In this document: piece after piece, positions 1 to 5,351 of the stretch
Layout of the letters: every line of letters begins with the position of its first letter
How positions within the stretch are numbered: the first letter of the stretch is position 1
Assembly (NCBI GenBank): GCA_002414145.1
Contig: DHYP01000041.1
Location: 43,643 to 50,057, forward strand
DNA length: 6,415 nucleotides
Direction: 5' to 3'
DNA from: Methylophilaceae bacterium UBA5127
GTDB lineage: Bacteria; Pseudomonadota; Gammaproteobacteria; Burkholderiales; Methylophilaceae
Notes under the pieces: model-generated
The model's input: only the letters and a program-made list of their open reading frames with translations
Told to the model about the DNA's origin: nothing
The model's database searches: none
Translations under genes and position numbers: made by a program

Positions 1-150
1 ACAGTAACAGAAGAGGAAGAAGATCAGTTGGATGAAGCGTGGGGGTTAACCGCAAACTCGCGTCTTGCCTGCCAAGTTAAAGTAGGGCAGACGCCACTTA
101 TCATAGAGTTACCCCGTTACAGTTTAAATCATGCGCGTGAGCATGAATAA
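1..150 (+). CDS. fdx: Isc-type [2Fe-2S] ferredoxin, C-terminal end (5' truncated by window)
   Basis: Frame 1 is open from the first base to TAA at 148-150 and gives 49 residues. An acidic run (EEEED, residues 4-8 of the fragment) is followed by LDEAWGL, then SRLACQ, which carries the last cysteine ligand of the cluster (Cys24 of the fragment), then IELPRYSLNHARE. This is the C-terminal third of the adrenodoxin-like ferredoxin of the isc operon, an electron donor in housekeeping Fe-S cluster assembly. The other three cysteines lie off the left edge. In many proteobacteria fdx follows hscBA at the end of the isc operon, so this is probably that operon's last or next-to-last gene. No GC-rich terminator follows; the 36 bases to the next gene are almost pure A/T. 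The family call is firm; assignment to isc rests on motif recognition. Confidence 0.88.
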   Translation, partial: TVTEEEEDQLDEAWGLTANSRLACQVKVGQTPLIIELPRYSLNHAREHE

Positions 151-186
151 TTTAATATAAACAACAGGTTAAAATATAAAATTAAT

Positions 187-711
187 TTAATAGATTAATT
201 TATATGATGTATTTTGTATCATAAGCGCTGCTCGCCATGCCTCTATCTTTTTCTCCATATGCATTGTATGTGCTGGGCTAGTAGAGGGTAAACGTACAAA
301 CTCAATGTTTGTAACACTCAGCTTCGGTAGCACAAACAGTCTAAAACTTTTTTCCGCCTCGTTGCCATTGAATCCAACCAGCTTGATATTAGGATGGTCA
401 CTGAAGAATGATTGAAAATCATTAGGTACGCGTGAGCCAGTTTCAATCGCACTATCAAGACTTCCCTGACGTATACAGCTATGCAATACATCCCACAACG
501 CAACTTGGGACGCTTTTAAAGCCTCAACTCGATGCGCATACGGCATTCCAGCATCAAAACCATAAATGCTCGCCATAATATGCCAGAACGCATTGCGTGG
601 ATGTGCATAATACTGGCTGGCTTTAAGTGAGAGTACGCCAGGCATGCTACCCAAAATAAGCGTCCGCGCTGACTGATCAGCAATTGGGTTGAAGCTAACG
701 ATGGCGCTCAT
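187..711 (-). CDS. DNA-deoxyinosine (hypoxanthine-DNA) glycosylase, uracil-DNA glycosylase superfamily family 6
   Basis: This is a full-length 174-residue protein of the uracil-DNA glycosylase fold. Motif I is LILGSMPG (residues 18-25), followed by YYAHPRNAFW (34-43). Asn40 sits where the catalytic Asn of the archaeal hypoxanthine-DNA glycosylase lies. The central GFNGNEA (113-119) and motif II LPSTSPAH (141-148) also fit family 6 (HDG) rather than the Mug, Ung or thermostable groups. By family, it excises hypoxanthine (deaminated adenine) from DNA to start base-excision repair; uracil activity is usually weak. ATG at 711-709 is the first start compatible with motif I. No clear Shine-Dalgarno sequence precedes it. 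It converges with fdx and diverges from nifV, so it is probably a housekeeping neighbour and not part of the nitrogen-fixation set. The substrate is inferred from the family. Confidence 0.85.
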   Translation of the reverse strand: MSAIVSFNPIADQSARTLILGSMPGVLSLKASQYYAHPRNAFWHIMASIYGFDAGMPYAHRVEALKASQVALWDVLHSCIRQGSLDSAIETGSRVPNDFQSFFSDHPNIKLVGFNGNEAEKSFRLFVLPKLSVTNIEFVRLPSTSPAHTMHMEKKIEAWRAALMIQNTSYKLIY

Positions 712-733
712 GTTTAAATAAAGGATGGCTATA

Positions 734-758
734 TTAAAGGGTGGCTATCACCCGTTAA
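734..758. repeat. Inverted repeat (10-bp arms, one mismatch) upstream of the glycosylase gene
   Basis: TTAAAGGGTG (734-743) faces CACCCGTTAA (749-758) across a five-base loop, GCTAT, with one A/G mismatch in the stem. The left arm overlaps a tandem near-repeat: GGATGGCTAT (723-732) and GGGTGGCTAT (739-748) differ at one position and lie 16 bases apart. The element ends 23 bases upstream of the glycosylase start. It could be an operator or a leader hairpin of that gene. On the minus strand the stem is followed by TTTAAT, a poor T-tract, so a terminator is unlikely. Function unknown. Confidence 0.4.
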
Positions 759-885
759 ATTGAATCATGTGTAAAGTAGATTTTCATCTTTAAGCCAGTA
801 ATTTGCAAACTTTAGCTGATCTTGGAGGAATCTGCTTTGGTATATAGCTCATCAATGATTAGCTTACATGTCGTTTTGTCGCAAG

Positions 886-901
886 TGTCTCAAACCTTAC
901 A
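886..901 (-). promoter_or_regulatory. NifA-type upstream activator sequence (UAS) of the nifV operon
   Basis: The plus strand reads TGT-N10-ACA. The minus strand reads TGT-AAGG-T-TTGAG-ACA, which fits the full TGT-N4-T-N5-ACA form bound by NifA. The site centre lies about 90 bases upstream of the predicted nifV transcription start, a usual NifA distance. It matches the site upstream of fixA (3263-3278) at 13 of 16 positions once reverse-complemented. Orientation of such enhancer sites is normally unimportant. Binding by NifA is inferred. Confidence 0.7.
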
Positions 902-930
902 ATTTTAGAATCTATAAAAATAGATATAAC

Positions 931-950
931 TTATTGTAATTAAACAATAA
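931..950. repeat. Perfect 20-bp A/T-rich palindrome just upstream of the sigma-54 promoter
   Basis: TTATTGT (931-937) and ACAATAA (944-950) are exact reverse complements around AATTAA. The centre is about 42 bases upstream of the predicted nifV transcription start and 6 bases before the -24 element. It lies between the activator site and the promoter, where IHF-type bending or an additional regulator would act. It is not a good IHF match and has no TGT-N10-ACA spacing (TGT-N6-ACA instead). The regulator, if any, is unknown. Confidence 0.45.
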
Positions 951-956
951 TTTTAT

Positions 957-972
957 TGGCACATCTAATGCT
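957..972 (+). promoter_or_regulatory. Sigma-54 (RpoN) -24/-12 promoter of nifV-cysE-nifW
   Basis: TGGCAC (957-962), five bases, then ATGCT (968-972) matches the consensus TGGCAC-N5-TTGCW with one deviation. The invariant GG (958-959) and GC (970-971) are exactly ten bases apart. Taking the C at 971 as -12 puts the transcription start near 983, about 23 bases before the chosen nifV start codon. Confidence 0.85.
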
Positions 973-995
973 TTAATGAGATAAAGTTATCCATT

Positions 996-999
996 GGAG
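996..999 (+). promoter_or_regulatory. Ribosome binding site deciding the nifV start
   Basis: GGAG lies six bases before TTG 1006. It also lies inside the first codons of a longer frame that would begin at TTG 994, so it argues for initiation at 1006. TTG 994 has no comparable purine run upstream. Confidence 0.7.
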
Positions 1000-1005
1000 T
1001 ACATT

Positions 1006-2139
1006 TTGTATCCTATCGTCAATGACACTACCCTACGTGATGGCGAGCAAACCGCTGGGGTTGTATTTACATTGGCCGAAAAGCTGGCGATTGCCAAATC
1101 CCTTTCTGAAGCTGGTGTTCCAGAGCTTGAAATCGGCATTCCCATGATGGGACAAGCTGAAGTTGACAGCATACAAGCCATTGTAGCATTGAACTTAGAA
1201 AGCCGATTGATGGTGTGGGGGCGCATGACTGCCTCTGATTTAGCGGCTTGTGCAAAAACGAATGTTCAACTGGTTAATCTGTCTATTCCCGTCTCTGATT
1301 TGCATATTGAGCGCAAGCTTGGTCAGAGCCGTGATTGGGTGCTGGCACAAATCGCCTATTTTGTGCGTCAAGCGTGCGATTTAGGCTTGTGTGTTTCTGT
1401 GGGAGGTGAGGATGCCTCGCGTGCCGACCAATCATTTGTATTGCAAGTGGCAGAAACTGCACAAACGGCTGGGGCTGTCAGATTTAGGTATGCCGATACT
1501 TTAGGTTTGTTAGACCCTTTTACGACTTATGAGCGCATTCATCAGCTAGTGAAGTCTAGCGATCTCGCAATAGAAATACATGCGCATGATGATCTGGGTT
1601 TGGCCACGGCTAACTCAATCGCTGCCATTAAGGCAGGCGCAAGCCATGTCAACACCACAGTCAATGGTTTAGGCGAGCGTGCTGGTAATGCGCCGCTAGA
1701 AGAAGTGGTCATGGCGTTGTGGCGTATTGATGGCCTAGAAACGGGGGTCGACATGTATCGCATTCCTGCTATATCCAAACTGGTAGCAGATGCCTCAGGT
1801 CGTGCGATTGCAGCAAATAAAAGTATTGTGGGAGAAGCGGTGTTTACGCATGAATCAGGTCTGCACGTGGATGGTTTGCTCAAGGATCCCGCGACTTATG
1901 AGGGGTTTGATCCAGCACAGGTTGGCCGTCATAGACAATTGGTGTTGGGTAAACATTCTGGTAGTCATGGTTTAAGGCATGCCTATGCTGAGATAGGCAT
2001 TCAATTAAATGAAAGTCAAACGCCAGAATTGTTGGCAAGCGTACGTCAGTTTGCCAGCCAAACCAAACGTGCCTTGCAAGCAGATGATTTGCATCGACTT
2101 TATTTGCAAACGATGCAAGCAACCACCTCAACGCAGTAG
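1006..2139 (+). CDS. nifV: Homocitrate synthase NifV (TTG start)
   Basis: NifV condenses acetyl-CoA with 2-oxoglutarate to give homocitrate, the organic ligand of the nitrogenase FeMo-cofactor. The 377-residue protein opens with [14 protein letters not shown] (5-18), the HMGL-like catalytic and metal-binding signature. It carries HAHDD (192-196), whose two histidines bind the divalent metal, and GLGERAGNA (221-229). The C-terminal part contains HESGLHVDG and LGKHSG, typical of the isopropylmalate/homocitrate synthase family. Length is normal for NifV and shorter than LeuA, because the leucine-feedback domain is absent. I chose TTG at 1006 over TTG at 994: GGAG (996-999) is spaced six bases from it, and known NifV proteins begin close to the [10 protein letters not shown] motif. 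It is the first gene after a sigma-54 promoter; cysE follows after 10 bases. Neighbouring cysE and nifW make NifV more likely than a lysine-pathway homocitrate synthase. Confidence 0.93.
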   Translation: MYPIVNDTTLRDGEQTAGVVFTLAEKLAIAKSLSEAGVPELEIGIPMMGQAEVDSIQAIVALNLESRLMVWGRMTASDLAACAKTNVQLVNLSIPVSDLHIERKLGQSRDWVLAQIAYFVRQACDLGLCVSVGGEDASRADQSFVLQVAETAQTAGAVRFRYADTLGLLDPFTTYERIHQLVKSSDLAIEIHAHDDLGLATANSIAAIKAGASHVNTTVNGLGERAGNAPLEEVVMALWRIDGLETGVDMYRIPAISKLVADASGRAIAANKSIVGEAVFTHESGLHVDGLLKDPATYEGFDPAQVGRHRQLVLGKHSGSHGLRHAYAEIGIQLNESQTPELLASVRQFASQTKRALQADDLHRLYLQTMQATTSTQ

Positions 2140-2149
2140 GAGTGTTTTG

Positions 2150-2878
2150 ATGAAAATATGGACTTTGCTGAAAGAAGATCTTAATTGCGTATTTGAGCGC
2201 GATCCAGCAGCACGCAATCGTTTAGAGGTACTGCTCACATACCCTGGTTTGCATGCAATTGCCGCGCACCGAATCTCACACGGTTTGTGGAAGTCTGGAT
2301 TTCGCTTTGGCGCGCGTTTATTAAGTTATTTTACGCGCATGCTAACGCAAATCGACATTCATCCTGGCGCGACTATCGGACATCGATTTTTTATCGATCA
2401 TGGCTGTGGCGTAGTCATTGGTGAGACCGCAGAAATTGGGAGTGATGTCACTTTGTATCATGGTGTGACCTTGGGTGGTGTTTCCTGGAATGCAGGTAAG
2501 CGACATCCCACATTATGTGATGGTGTCATGGTAGGCGCAGGTGCCAAAATCCTTGGACCTGTGACCATCGGTCACAACGCACGTATTGGTGCAAATTCTG
2601 TCGTGATACATGATATTTCTGCCACCATGACTGTCGTTGGGATTCCTGGGCGTGTAGTTTTGCCAGAAGAACAAAGACGGCAACCACAGCAAGGGATTGA
2701 TTTAGATCACCATTTGATGCCTGATCCTGTAGGCAGAGCGGTTGCCGCTTTGTTAAACAGAATAGATGATTTAGAGGGGCAATTGGTGATGCTAAGGCTT
2801 GAAAATGCTGAACGCAATCAGGAGTTGGTAGATGCCGGCACCCCAGAGAATCGTAACATTATCCGCAATATTCACTGA
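2150..2878 (+). CDS. cysE: Serine O-acetyltransferase, nif-linked CysE
   Basis: CysE transfers acetyl from acetyl-CoA to L-serine, giving O-acetylserine for cysteine synthesis. The start ATG 2150 has AGGAG (2138-2142), which overlaps the nifV TAG stop, at a spacing of seven. The longer open frame upstream lies inside nifV and is not used. The protein has 242 residues. A helical N-terminal part (1-65) precedes a left-handed beta-helix of hexapeptide repeats with DIHPGATIG (69-77), FIDHG (81-85), GETAEIG (91-97) and YHGVTLGG (103-110). These include the histidines at 71, 84 and 104 expected in the active-site region. A 200-225 segment ([15 protein letters not shown]) looks like a short coiled coil. 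The protein ends in NIH and lacks the terminal Ile tail that inserts into CysK in classical CysE. Position between nifV and nifW matches cysE1 of Azotobacter, where it boosts cysteine supply for NifS. Confidence 0.93.
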   Translation: MKIWTLLKEDLNCVFERDPAARNRLEVLLTYPGLHAIAAHRISHGLWKSGFRFGARLLSYFTRMLTQIDIHPGATIGHRFFIDHGCGVVIGETAEIGSDVTLYHGVTLGGVSWNAGKRHPTLCDGVMVGAGAKILGPVTIGHNARIGANSVVIHDISATMTVVGIPGRVVLPEEQRRQPQQGIDLDHHLMPDPVGRAVAALLNRIDDLEGQLVMLRLENAERNQELVDAGTPENRNIIRNIH

Positions 2879-2921
2879 TTTTTAACCATGTAATTTTATT
2901 TAACTGATACTGGAGCCAATA

Positions 2922-3257
2922 ATGAGCAATTTATTAAGTGAGATGGAAAAGTTTTCTGCTGCGGAAGAGTTTTTTAATTTTCTCGGTGTAGATTATGAAC
3001 CACAGGTTGTACATGTAAATCGTTTACATATTCTCAAACGCTTTCAGCAGTACCTAGATCGAGACCCAGTAGCACAAGGCTTAAGCGAGGCTGATGAACG
3101 TGTTGCTTACAAAAAGCTTCTTGAAATGGCATACGCTGATTTTGTGAAATCTAATGCATCCACAGAAAAAGTATTTAAAGTATTTCAAGACGCGGATGGT
3201 GTACAAACTGTGAGTGTGAAGAAACTAAAACAGACATTAGACGAGCGCAGAGCATAG
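2922..3257 (+). CDS. nifW: Nitrogenase-stabilizing/protective protein NifW
   Basis: This 111-residue soluble protein is typical in length for NifW. It starts with a short helix followed by LSEMEKFSAAEEFFNFLGVDY (5-25), where the conserved FFxFLGV-Y stretch marks the family. Later features are VHVNRLHILKRFQQYL (30-45) and a lysine-rich C-terminal helix. GGAG (2912-2915) lies six bases before ATG 2922. It follows cysE after 43 bases with no terminator or new promoter, so it is probably co-transcribed with nifV and cysE. NifW associates with the MoFe protein or its assembly intermediates and is linked to full activity and oxygen tolerance; its mechanism is not settled. nifZ and nifM, which often follow nifW, are absent here. 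Confidence 0.93.
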   Translation: MSNLLSEMEKFSAAEEFFNFLGVDYEPQVVHVNRLHILKRFQQYLDRDPVAQGLSEADERVAYKKLLEMAYADFVKSNASTEKVFKVFQDADGVQTVSVKKLKQTLDERRA

Positions 3258-3259
3258 TG

Positions 3260-3281
3260 AATTGTCGGGTTTGCGACAATT
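3260..3281. repeat. Inverted repeat after nifW that contains the fixA activator site
   Basis: AATTGTCG (3260-3267) and CGACAATT (3274-3281) form a perfect 8-bp stem with a six-base loop, beginning three bases after the nifW stop. No T-tract follows on the plus strand, so intrinsic termination is doubtful. The dyad is better explained by the TGT-N10-ACA site it contains, but an RNA hairpin at the nifW mRNA 3' end is also possible. Confidence 0.6.
3263..3278 (+). promoter_or_regulatory. NifA-type upstream activator sequence (UAS) of the fixABC operon
   Basis: TGT-CGGG-T-TTGCG-ACA matches TGT-N4-T-N5-ACA exactly. Its centre is about 104 bases upstream of the predicted fixA transcription start. 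It shares GGTTTG-x-GACA and the flanking TGT with the reversed site upstream of nifV. It starts six bases after the nifW stop codon. Confidence 0.8.
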
Positions 3282-3348
3282 GGATTTGAAACGAGAAAAG
3301 TTATCTAATTATATGAATTTTAAAGATAAATTTACACTAATATGCAGA

Positions 3349-3364
3349 TGGCACAGAGCTTGCA
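3349..3364 (+). promoter_or_regulatory. Sigma-54 (RpoN) -24/-12 promoter of fixABC
   Basis: TGGCAC (3349-3354), five bases, then TTGCA (3360-3364) is a perfect match to TGGCAC-N5-TTGCW, with GG and GC ten bases apart. Predicted transcription start is near 3375, leaving a leader of about 25 bases with GGAG at 3389-3392, seven bases before the fixA ATG. With the NifA-type site upstream it forms a standard nitrogen-fixation promoter. Confidence 0.93.
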
Positions 3365-3399
3365 ATAAGCTAAATAAAGCAAGTAAATGGAGTTAAAAC

Positions 3400-4080
3400 A
3401 TGCATATTGTAGTTTGCATCAAACAAGTACCCGATAGTGCGCAGATACGCGTGCATCCAGTCACTAATACCATCATGCGTCAAGGTGTTCCTGCTATTGT
3501 GAATCCCTACGATTTATATGCGCTAGAAGAAGCTTTGAAACTTAAAGATGAGTACGGTGGCCGTGTCACGGTGTTGACCATGGGGCCTCCCATGGCAGAA
3601 GCCGCATTACGCAAAGCCATTTCATATGGTGCGGACGATGCCATACTGGTCACAGACCGCGCTTTTGCGGGCTCAGACACATTAGCAACTAGTTGTGCGC
3701 TTGCTTCTGCCATTACGCAAATTCACAAAGACATGCCTGTTGATTTGATTTTTACAGGAAAGCAAACCATTGATGGTGATACCGCACAAGTAGGTCCTGG
3801 TATTGCCAAGCGCTTGGATATGCAGCTACTTACCTATGTTTCGAAAGTGCGCTCAATTGATCTGGATAAAAAACAGATTGTGGTTGAGCGACGTTCAGAA
3901 GGGGGGGTGCAGGTGCTCAATACCAGTCTTCCTAGTTTGATTACAGTGTTAGAAGGCACGAACGAAATGCGTTTTGCCACCATGGCCAATATGTTTCGTG
4001 CCTCACGTTATCCGCTTAAGGTTTGGAACCGAGAACAAGCAGGCATTGAAGACATCACTAAAATTGGACTTAAAGGCTAA
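3400..4080 (+). CDS. fixA: Electron-transfer flavoprotein beta-like subunit FixA, truncated by an in-frame TAA
   Basis: FixA is the ETF-beta-type subunit of FixABCX. This complex splits electrons from NADH between the quinone pool and a low-potential ferredoxin or flavodoxin feeding nitrogenase. The frame gives 226 residues: MHIVVCIKQVPDSAQIRV at the N-terminus, NPYDLYALEEALKLKD (33-48), and TGKQTIDGDTAQVGPG (119-134), the FAD/AMP-site signature of FixA. TAA at 4078-4080 follows IGLKG, where FixA proteins normally continue SPT-x-V. The reading frame downstream does continue with PTVVSKVFAP and stays open to TGA 4240-4242, giving 280 codons in all, the usual FixA length. The missing C-terminal arm wraps the partner subunit in ETF structures, so a 226-residue product is probably impaired. 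No frameshift is needed to restore it. Identity is very secure; functional status is uncertain. Confidence 0.9.
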   Translation: MHIVVCIKQVPDSAQIRVHPVTNTIMRQGVPAIVNPYDLYALEEALKLKDEYGGRVTVLTMGPPMAEAALRKAISYGADDAILVTDRAFAGSDTLATSCALASAITQIHKDMPVDLIFTGKQTIDGDTAQVGPGIAKRLDMQLLTYVSKVRSIDLDKKQIVVERRSEGGVQVLNTSLPSLITVLEGTNEMRFATMANMFRASRYPLKVWNREQAGIEDITKIGLKG

Positions 4081-4242
4081 CCCACCGTGGTCTCTAAAGT
4101 GTTTGCGCCAACGGCACGTGCCGTGAGAGCAGAAATCATTGAGTGTGAAAGCAGTGATCCCAAAGATTTAAGTGTGACGTTACTGGCAAAGATGTTTGCT
4201 AAATATCCAAAATTAGAACAAGAAATTGCTAAACGGGCTTGA
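4081..4242 (+). pseudogene. fixA: FixA C-terminal segment, in frame behind the premature stop
   Basis: Fifty-three sense codons follow the TAA in the fixA frame and end at TGA 4240-4242. They encode PTVVSKVFAPTARAVRAEII and then a helical tail ending in AKYPKLEQEIAKRA. This resembles the FixA C-terminus (GLKGSPT-x-V-x-K-x-FAP-x-x-RA). The segment shows no frameshift or further stop, so decay, if real, is very recent. GTG at 4087 with AAAGG at 4072-4076 could in principle allow re-initiation of a 51-residue piece. fixB starts 14 bases later. I treat 3400-4242 as one disrupted gene unless resequencing removes the stop. Confidence 0.8.
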
Positions 4243-4256
4243 TGAAAAGAGAGTAA

Positions 4257-5348
4257 ATGATGAGTGAAGCAGAAGCAAAAAAGCCAGCAGGTAAGAAAAA
4301 GTTTGAGCTAGATGACAGACTCAAAGCCTATAAAGGGATTTGGGTGTTTATTGAACACGAAAGAGGAGTGTTGCATCCAGTTTCTCTTGAACTACTAGGA
4401 GAGGCACGTAAATTAGCCGATAAGCTAGGAGTTGAGGTTGCTGGTGTGGTCATGGGTGTTGGTGGTGAGAAGACACGTAGTTTTTGTAACGAAGCTTTTC
4501 ATTATGGCGCTGATTTGTGCTACTTGATGGAAGACCCCTTGCTCACTGATTATCGCAATGAGCCATTTACAAAAGGCATGACCGATCTGGTCAATAAATA
4601 TCAGCCTGAAATTTTATTGCTAGGTGCAACTACACTTGGGCGTGATCTCGCTGGCAGTGTGGCCACCACCTTACAAACTGGGCTGACCGCAGACTGTACT
4701 GAGTTGAATGTAGACTTGGAAGTACGTAGTTTATTAGCAACGCGTCCTACTTTTGGTGGCAGTCTATTGTGCACGATCCAAACCTTAAATTATCGTCCGC
4801 AAATGGCTACTGTGCGTCCTCGTGTGATGCCCATGCCTGACATTGACAAATCGCGTACAGGCCGCATTGTTGAAGAAAAATTGGGTATGGTGGAAAGCGC
4901 CATTATCACTAAAGTACTGGAGTTTATTCCTGATGAAATGCAGGACAAACCACAGCTGCCTTTTGCCGACATTATCGTGTCTGGTGGACGTGGCATGAAA
5001 AAGCCTGAGAACTTTAAGTTACATTGGGATTTGGCTACAGTTTTAGGTGCTGAGGTTGGTGCAACGCGCCCTGTTGTACAAGCCGGCTGGGTGGAGTTGG
5101 ATAGACAAGTCGGACAATCTGGTAAAACCGTGCGCCCTAAACTGTATATTGCTGCGGGTATTTCTGGTGCGATTCAGCATCGCGTGGGTATGGATGCATC
5201 TGATGTGATTATTGCAATCAATAACGACCCGAATGCACCGATTTTTGATTTTGCGCACTATGGGATTGTTGGCAATGCAATGACGATATTGCCTGCGCTG
5301 ACAGAAGCTTTTAAAACGCATCTAGCCACAGCAAGAAAGGTGGGTTAA
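4257..5348 (+). CDS. fixB: Electron-transfer flavoprotein alpha-like subunit FixB
   Basis: FixB is the ETF-alpha-type partner of FixA and holds one FAD of the bifurcating complex. The 363-residue protein has a Lys-rich N-terminal extension (about 1-25) and an ETF N-terminal domain (about 26-215, including [11 protein letters not shown] and [20 protein letters not shown]). The FAD-binding C-terminal domain starts at DIIVSGGRG (238-246) and contains [19 protein letters not shown] (283-290), [13 protein letters not shown] (296-308), [11 protein letters not shown] (320-330) and YGIVG (335-339). These are the classical ETF-alpha FAD contacts. ATG 4257 is directly followed by a second in-frame ATG at 4260. 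The purine run AGAGAG (4248-4253) sits about six bases before the second, so the true start may be 4260. It has normal length, no broken motif, and lies between fixA and fixC in one operon. Confidence 0.95.
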   Translation: MMSEAEAKKPAGKKKFELDDRLKAYKGIWVFIEHERGVLHPVSLELLGEARKLADKLGVEVAGVVMGVGGEKTRSFCNEAFHYGADLCYLMEDPLLTDYRNEPFTKGMTDLVNKYQPEILLLGATTLGRDLAGSVATTLQTGLTADCTELNVDLEVRSLLATRPTFGGSLLCTIQTLNYRPQMATVRPRVMPMPDIDKSRTGRIVEEKLGMVESAIITKVLEFIPDEMQDKPQLPFADIIVSGGRGMKKPENFKLHWDLATVLGAEVGATRPVVQAGWVELDRQVGQSGKTVRPKLYIAAGISGAIQHRVGMDASDVIIAINNDPNAPIFDFAHYGIVGNAMTILPALTEAFKTHLATARKVG

Positions 5349-5351
5349 ACC

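Larger units (their letters stand above)
712..1005. other. Divergent intergenic region between the DNA glycosylase and nifV
   Basis: This gap of roughly 290 bases shows no convincing coding capacity on either strand. The left part (721-758) holds a short direct repeat and an inverted repeat. The middle (760-885) shows nothing I can name. The right part (886-972) holds the nif signals listed separately: an activator site, a palindrome and a -24/-12 promoter, set in very A/T-rich DNA. No clear sigma-70 promoter for the glycosylase could be picked out. Confidence 0.8.

Noticed and set aside
178..201. A/T-only inverted repeat AAATTAAT / ATTAATTT between fdx and the glycosylase as a bidirectional terminator
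   Set aside because: The stem has no G/C pairs and partly overlaps the glycosylase stop; it is expected by chance in such A/T-rich DNA.
735..775. Sigma-70 promoter for the glycosylase on the minus strand
   Set aside because: TTTACA and TTTAAT-like hexamers exist but no pair has acceptable spacing and match.
820..846. Small gene after the GGAGGA at 824-829
   Set aside because: The only nearby start (TTG) meets TAG after three codons, so no peptide of meaningful length results.
938..954. Possible IHF site upstream of nifV
   Set aside because: Every alignment I tried leaves two mismatches to the core consensus and overlaps the palindrome, which explains the pattern better.
1542..1883. Minus-strand open frame of 113 codons inside nifV
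   Set aside because: It is antisense to conserved nifV codons and has no recognisable motif or ribosome site. Similar antisense frames in cysE, fixA, fixB and fixC were dropped for the same reason.
2009..2149. N-terminal extension of cysE upstream of ATG 2150
   Set aside because: The extra 47 codons lie inside nifV in another frame, and the Shine-Dalgarno and family length support ATG 2150.
3306..3318. Possible IHF site between the fixA activator site and promoter
   Set aside because: The best match to the IHF consensus has two mismatches, and comparable matches occur elsewhere in this A/T-rich gap. The position is right but the sequence support is too weak.
3578..3595. Inverted repeat CCATGGG / CCCATGG inside fixA
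   Set aside because: It lies in codons for the conserved TMGPPMAE segment of FixA, and coding constraint explains it.
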